NCBI GenBank assembly: GCA_963833195.1
Contig: CAWHXF010000027.1
Location: 310,001 to 374,000, forward strand
Origin: Granulosicoccus sp963833195
Lineage (GTDB): Bacteria; Pseudomonadota; Gammaproteobacteria; Granulosicoccales; Granulosicoccaceae
Reading direction: 5' to 3'
Length of the DNA: 64,000 nucleotides
Shown here one piece after another: positions 61,073-64,000 of this stretch. Position numbers and translations under genes: made by a program. The notes under the pieces were generated by a model that saw only the letters and a program-made list of their open reading frames with translations, was not told the DNA's origin and did no database searches. The first letter of the stretch is position 1. The number at the start of each line of letters is the position of its first letter.

Positions 61073-61960
61073 TCAGAAGTCCGGGGTGTAGTCGGCCGGC
61101 AGGTCGAAGGCCTGACCGAACCACTTCTCCTGCAGCGTCGACATCGTGCCGTCCGCCTTCATCTCGGCGATGAACGCGTCCATGTACTCGAGCAGCTCGT
61201 CGTTCCCCTTCCTGACCGCCCAGCCCGGATAGGACGGACCCGACACCGCCTGCCCCAGCGCGAACACGTCGGGTCGGGACGATGCGAGCTCGCGCAGGTT
61301 GACCACCGTGTTGACGACGATGTCGGTGCGGCCCTGCGCGAGGTCCTGGTAGGCCTCCGGGTAGGAGGTGTACTCGGTGATCTCGCCGAGCGTCCCGCCG
61401 CTCTCGTCGAGCATCGCCTGCAGCTCCGGCAGCCGTGCCAGGAGCGCGCTGCCCGCCTGCACGCCGATCCGCTTGCCGTCGAGATCGGCGATCTCCTGGA
61501 TCGAATCGTCGTCGGCCCGCTTGACGTAGTAGTGCGTGGCATCGGCGATCGGGCTCGTGAAGCCGAGGACCTCCGAGCGCTCGGCGGTGATCAGCGCCGC
61601 CGTGATCGCGATGTCGTACTTGCCGGTGGTGACCCCGGGAAGGATCCCCGTCCACGGGATGATCTCCTGCCGGATCTCGAAGTCCGCGTAGTCGCGAAGG
61701 TGCCCGATCATGTCGTTGTTGAACCCGGTGGGCTTGCCGTCCTCGACGAACTCGAACGGCTTGAAGTCGTCTTCGGTGACGACGAGCAGGTAGCCGCGCT
61801 CCTCGATCTCGGCGAGCGTCGCGGCCTGCGCTTGGGTGGTCGGCGCGAGCGCGGAGTCGCTCGGTCGCCGCGATCCGGGCCGCATCGGTTCGGTGCACGC
61901 GACCGCGTGCCGGCGCCGGAATGGTGCAGGCGTCGCCGGGATCGTCGTCGAACCGTGCAC
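61073..61960 (-). CDS. Amino-acid ABC transporter solute-binding protein, signal peptide not evident
   Basis: A family-3 solute-binding protein of up to 295 residues: LAEIEERGYLLVVTEDDFKP, FNNDMIGHLRDYADF, WTGILPGVTTGKYDIAITAA, YYVKRADDDSIQEIADLDGK and GWAVRKGNDELLEYMDAFIA. The mature part is complete. The N-terminus (either M1 at 61960 or M26 at 61885) has no hydrophobic core, only Arg/Pro/Ser-rich residues before ALAPTTQAQAATL, which resembles the end of a leader and its cleavage site. The leader core may have been lost, which would keep the protein in the cytoplasm. The ligand is probably a polar amino acid. Confidence 0.8.
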   Translation of the reverse strand: MHGSTTIPATPAPFRRRHAVACTEPMRPGSRRPSDSALAPTTQAQAATLAEIEERGYLLVVTEDDFKPFEFVEDGKPTGFNNDMIGHLRDYADFEIRQEIIPWTGILPGVTTGKYDIAITAALITAERSEVLGFTSPIADATHYYVKRADDDSIQEIADLDGKRIGVQAGSALLARLPELQAMLDESGGTLGEITEYTSYPEAYQDLAQGRTDIVVNTVVNLRELASSRPDVFALGQAVSGPSYPGWAVRKGNDELLEYMDAFIAEMKADGTMSTLQEKWFGQAFDLPADYTPDF

Positions 61961-62005
61961 CGCCTCGTTGCGCGGAAATCGGCCGCCTCACCGCGGCGGC
62001 GAGTC

Positions 62006-63106
62006 TCAGGCGTCGGACGCCTCGATCACCTTGGCCGCGCGCTTGAACGGGTTCTTCTCCGGGACCTCCACGCCGAGCTCGATCTGTCCGTGCTCGAAGG
62101 CCTCGTGCATGTAGCGGAACGCCTTCACGCTCATGCGCATCAGGTGATCGCCCGCCTTGATCGGCGGATACTTCGCCGCGAGCTCCGGCGTCGCGAACCG
62201 CGCGAGCGGCTCGACCAGCGCGTGGTAGTCCAGCCCGAAGAAGAGCGGGAAGGAGTAGCGCTCGCGCCCGGTATTCACGACCCGGTGCTGCGTCGAGCGG
62301 AACGTGCCGCCGCTCCACGTCTCGAAGATGTCGCCGATGTTGACGATGAAGCAGCCCGGGATCGGCGGCGCCTCGACCCAGTAGTCCTCGGCGTTCATCA
62401 CCTGCAGCCCCGGACCGCCCTGGAGCAGGATCGTGAAGCATTCGAAATCCGAGTGCGCGTCGATGCCGACGACGTCCTTGCTGGGCGGTAACCCGTTCGG
62501 CAGGTAGCGCATCATGCGCAGCTGCGATGTCGGGTGGTTGATGTGACGGCGCAGCTCGGCGGGGTCCACTTCGAGCTCGTGTGCCAGCGCGTCGAGCAGG
62601 CGCAGACCGAGCGCGAACGTCGCGTCGTAGTACGCGGCCACCGCCTCGCGCCAGCCCTCGATGTCCGGCCAGACGTTCGGGCCCGTCATGCGCCAGCGCG
62701 CGAGGTGGTCCGGGTGGTCGGCGGGCGCGTCCCACGACAGGTCGAAGGCCTCGTGGTAGTTGATCTTCGCGGGGAACTCGACCCCGTTCTCCTCGAACGG
62801 CACGTAGCCGCGGTGGTGGGTCGTGAATCCGGACCAGTAGCGCATCTTGTACTGGCGGGGACGTTCGTGGAACGCCTTGGAGGCGGCGAACAGCGCGTCG
62901 ACGACCTCCTGCGGGACGCCGTGGTCGCGCACGTAGAAGAAGCCCGAGGTGCGCGCCGCGTCGCCCAGCTCGCGCGCCGTTCGCGCCTTCGCTTCGTCGT
63001 CGTCGCCCGTCAGCGACGAGACGTCGATGACCGGCAGCATCGAATCGTTCGACGGCAGCGCGCGCTGCGAGTCGGTACCGTCGACCGTCTCTTGAACAGA
63101 TCTCAT
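62006..63106 (-). CDS. Isopenicillin N synthase-family 2-oxoglutarate/Fe(II) oxygenase
   Basis: A 366-residue cytoplasmic dioxygenase. Fe ligands H218, D220 (GIDAHSDFECFTILLQ) and H274 (STQHRVVN), and the 2-oxoglutarate or substrate-binding R283-x-S285 (RERYSFPLFF) are in the expected order. The N-terminal LPVIDVSSLTGDDDEAKART and SGFFYVRDHGV are the DIOX_N domain. It sits with amino-acid transport genes, so it may oxidise an imported amino acid or derivative. ATG at 63104-63106. The 202 bases to the divergent gene at 63309 hold both promoters. Confidence 0.85.
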   Translation of the reverse strand: MRSVQETVDGTDSQRALPSNDSMLPVIDVSSLTGDDDEAKARTARELGDAARTSGFFYVRDHGVPQEVVDALFAASKAFHERPRQYKMRYWSGFTTHHRGYVPFEENGVEFPAKINYHEAFDLSWDAPADHPDHLARWRMTGPNVWPDIEGWREAVAAYYDATFALGLRLLDALAHELEVDPAELRRHINHPTSQLRMMRYLPNGLPPSKDVVGIDAHSDFECFTILLQGGPGLQVMNAEDYWVEAPPIPGCFIVNIGDIFETWSGGTFRSTQHRVVNTGRERYSFPLFFGLDYHALVEPLARFATPELAAKYPPIKAGDHLMRMSVKAFRYMHEAFEHGQIELGVEVPEKNPFKRAAKVIEASDA

Positions 63107-63308
63107 GGGAATGCTCCGTAAGGGTGCGTCGAAACGCACGCTCGCACCACCGCAATGCATGCCGCGAAGCGCATCGTCGTCGAGCCCCGACGGTACGATC
63201 CTCGTGGCCGGGATTGCATTGACCGATGGAACAGCCGTGTTTCCGACAATGTCACCAGTGCCCGTCCGGGTGGGTGGTAGGTTCGATCCGAAGCGACCGG
63301 ACGACGTC

Positions 63309-64000
63309 ATGAAAAAATACAACACCGGCACGTTCTTCTCGACCCCTTCCTCGATCGGCGAGGCCGACGGCACGTGCGCCGAGCGCATCTCGCTGCCCAG
63401 GCGACGGGTCCTGAAGCTCGGCGTCGGCGCGTCGATCGCGGCCGCGGGCGGCCTCCACGCGGTACCGGCGATCTCCGCCGACCGCACGCTGCGGATCGGC
63501 ACCTACGGAGGCTACTTCGAGGACAGCTTCAAGCAGCACGTCTACCCCGCCTTCACCGAGGCCACCGGCATCGCGGTCGAGAGCGTCACGCAGCCGAACT
63601 CCACGGACTGGCTGGTCACGATGCAGCAGGCCATGGCGTCGGGCACCACGCCGACCGACCTGTCGCTGTTCGCGCGCGACACGATGATCAAGGCGAGCCG
63701 CATCGGCGGCCTGCTCGCACCGCTGGATATCTCGAAGGCGTCCTCGGTGGGCAGCCTCGACGAGGAGTTCGTGTTCGCCTCCGAAGGTGACACGCTCGGT
63801 GTCGGCGCGATGTCCTGGTTCGTCTCGATGGTGGTGAACCCCGACCAGGTGGAGGCTCCTGCGAGCTGGGCGGAGTTCTGGGACACCGAGCGCTTCGAGT
63901 CCTCGCTCGGCATGTCCAGGCTCTACAACAGCTACCTGCTCGACATCACGGCGGCCACGTTCTTCGACGGCGCCGCGACGATGGCCGACAAGGACGGCAT
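63309..64000 (+). CDS. PotD-like extracellular solute-binding protein (cut by window end)
   Basis: The open frame runs from ATG 63309 off the window with no stop (230 residues seen). A twin-arginine-like leader (LPRRRVLKLGVGASIAAAGG, about residues 29-48) precedes a family-1/spermidine-putrescine-type binding domain: TLRIGTYGGYFEDSFKQHVY, TDWLVTMQQAMASGTTPTDL, GLLAPLDISK and SMVVNPDQVEAPASWAEFWD. It would bind a polyamine, amino acid or similar ligand for an ABC importer encoded beyond the window. Export in folded state by Tat is inference from the RR motif. It is divergent from the oxygenase gene, possibly a shared catabolic locus. Confidence 0.85.
   Translation, partial: MKKYNTGTFFSTPSSIGEADGTCAERISLPRRRVLKLGVGASIAAAGGLHAVPAISADRTLRIGTYGGYFEDSFKQHVYPAFTEATGIAVESVTQPNSTDWLVTMQQAMASGTTPTDLSLFARDTMIKASRIGGLLAPLDISKASSVGSLDEEFVFASEGDTLGVGAMSWFVSMVVNPDQVEAPASWAEFWDTERFESSLGMSRLYNSYLLDITAATFFDGAATMADKDG

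Noticed and set aside
63374..63790. Shorter plus-strand frame in another phase over the PotD-like gene
   Set aside because: It is an out-of-phase Arg/Gly-rich shadow; the true frame starts at 63309 and has no stop before the window ends.

Overview
The window is high-GC DNA (about two thirds G+C by eye) from a proteobacterium, most likely a gammaproteobacterium. The grounds are c-type cytochromes, OmpR/EnvZ-type two-component pairs, Crp/Fnr-type operators, an N-type ATPase and a group 3b-like [NiFe] hydrogenase. I saw no rRNA, tRNA, CRISPR array, IS element or prophage. Genus cannot be decided from the sequence alone.

Layout. (1) 1-20 kb: a patchwork of secreted and periplasmic enzymes and redox proteins (amidohydrolase, arylsulfotransferase-like protein, HAD/trehalose-phosphatase fusion, GH2-like glycosidase, M28 peptidase, FN3-repeat proteins, di-haem peroxidase, c4-like cytochrome, cytochrome b561, PepSY protein, two-component pair). 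They are interleaved with truncated or broken genes (membrane fragment, alpha/beta hydrolase, DUF4440-like fragment, ACR3 arsenite permease, methyltransferase). (2) 20-31.6 kb: a compact operon for a HydBGDA-type cytoplasmic [NiFe] hydrogenase with its maturation genes (protease, hypA, hypF, hypC, hypD, hypE; no hypB). (3) 31.6-44.4 kb: energy-stress genes, namely alpha/beta hydrolase, tandem universal stress protein, glycosyltransferase, bactofilin-like membrane protein, Zn alcohol dehydrogenase, cytochrome c'-like lipoprotein, K+ channel-like protein, glycogen-debranching-type hydrolase, a two-phosphatase fusion, Hsp20 and a FixK/FNR-like regulator. (4) 45-51.6 kb: a complete N-type ATPase operon in the order F-A-G-D-C-Q-R-B-E. 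(5) 51.7-64 kb: SulP transporter, thioredoxin 2, phospholipase D-like protein, BaeSR-like two-component system, EF-hand protein, MarC protein, a polar amino-acid ABC transporter whose ATPase gene is deleted internally, an IPNS-type oxygenase and the start of a PotD-like binding protein.

How it fits together. Eight strict TTGAY-N4-RTCAA palindromes (FNR/Anr/FixK-type boxes) and three near matches lie between 4.9 and 42.9 kb, mostly 54-119 bases upstream of start codons. The regulator at 43677-44423 has the E-xx-S-R recognition helix known to read TTGA half-sites. I infer a local low-oxygen regulon in which hydrogenase, fermentation enzymes, carbohydrate reserves and stress proteins are switched on together, with the N-type ATPase next to it. 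The promoter and 5' end of the regulator gene are duplicated just upstream of the ATPase operon; the copied coding part is frameshifted while the copied upstream part is nearly intact.

A second theme is loss. At least six genes keep one or both ends but lack their middle or 5' part. This could be real genome decay or a systematic assembly artefact, and it should be tested before any absent function is believed.
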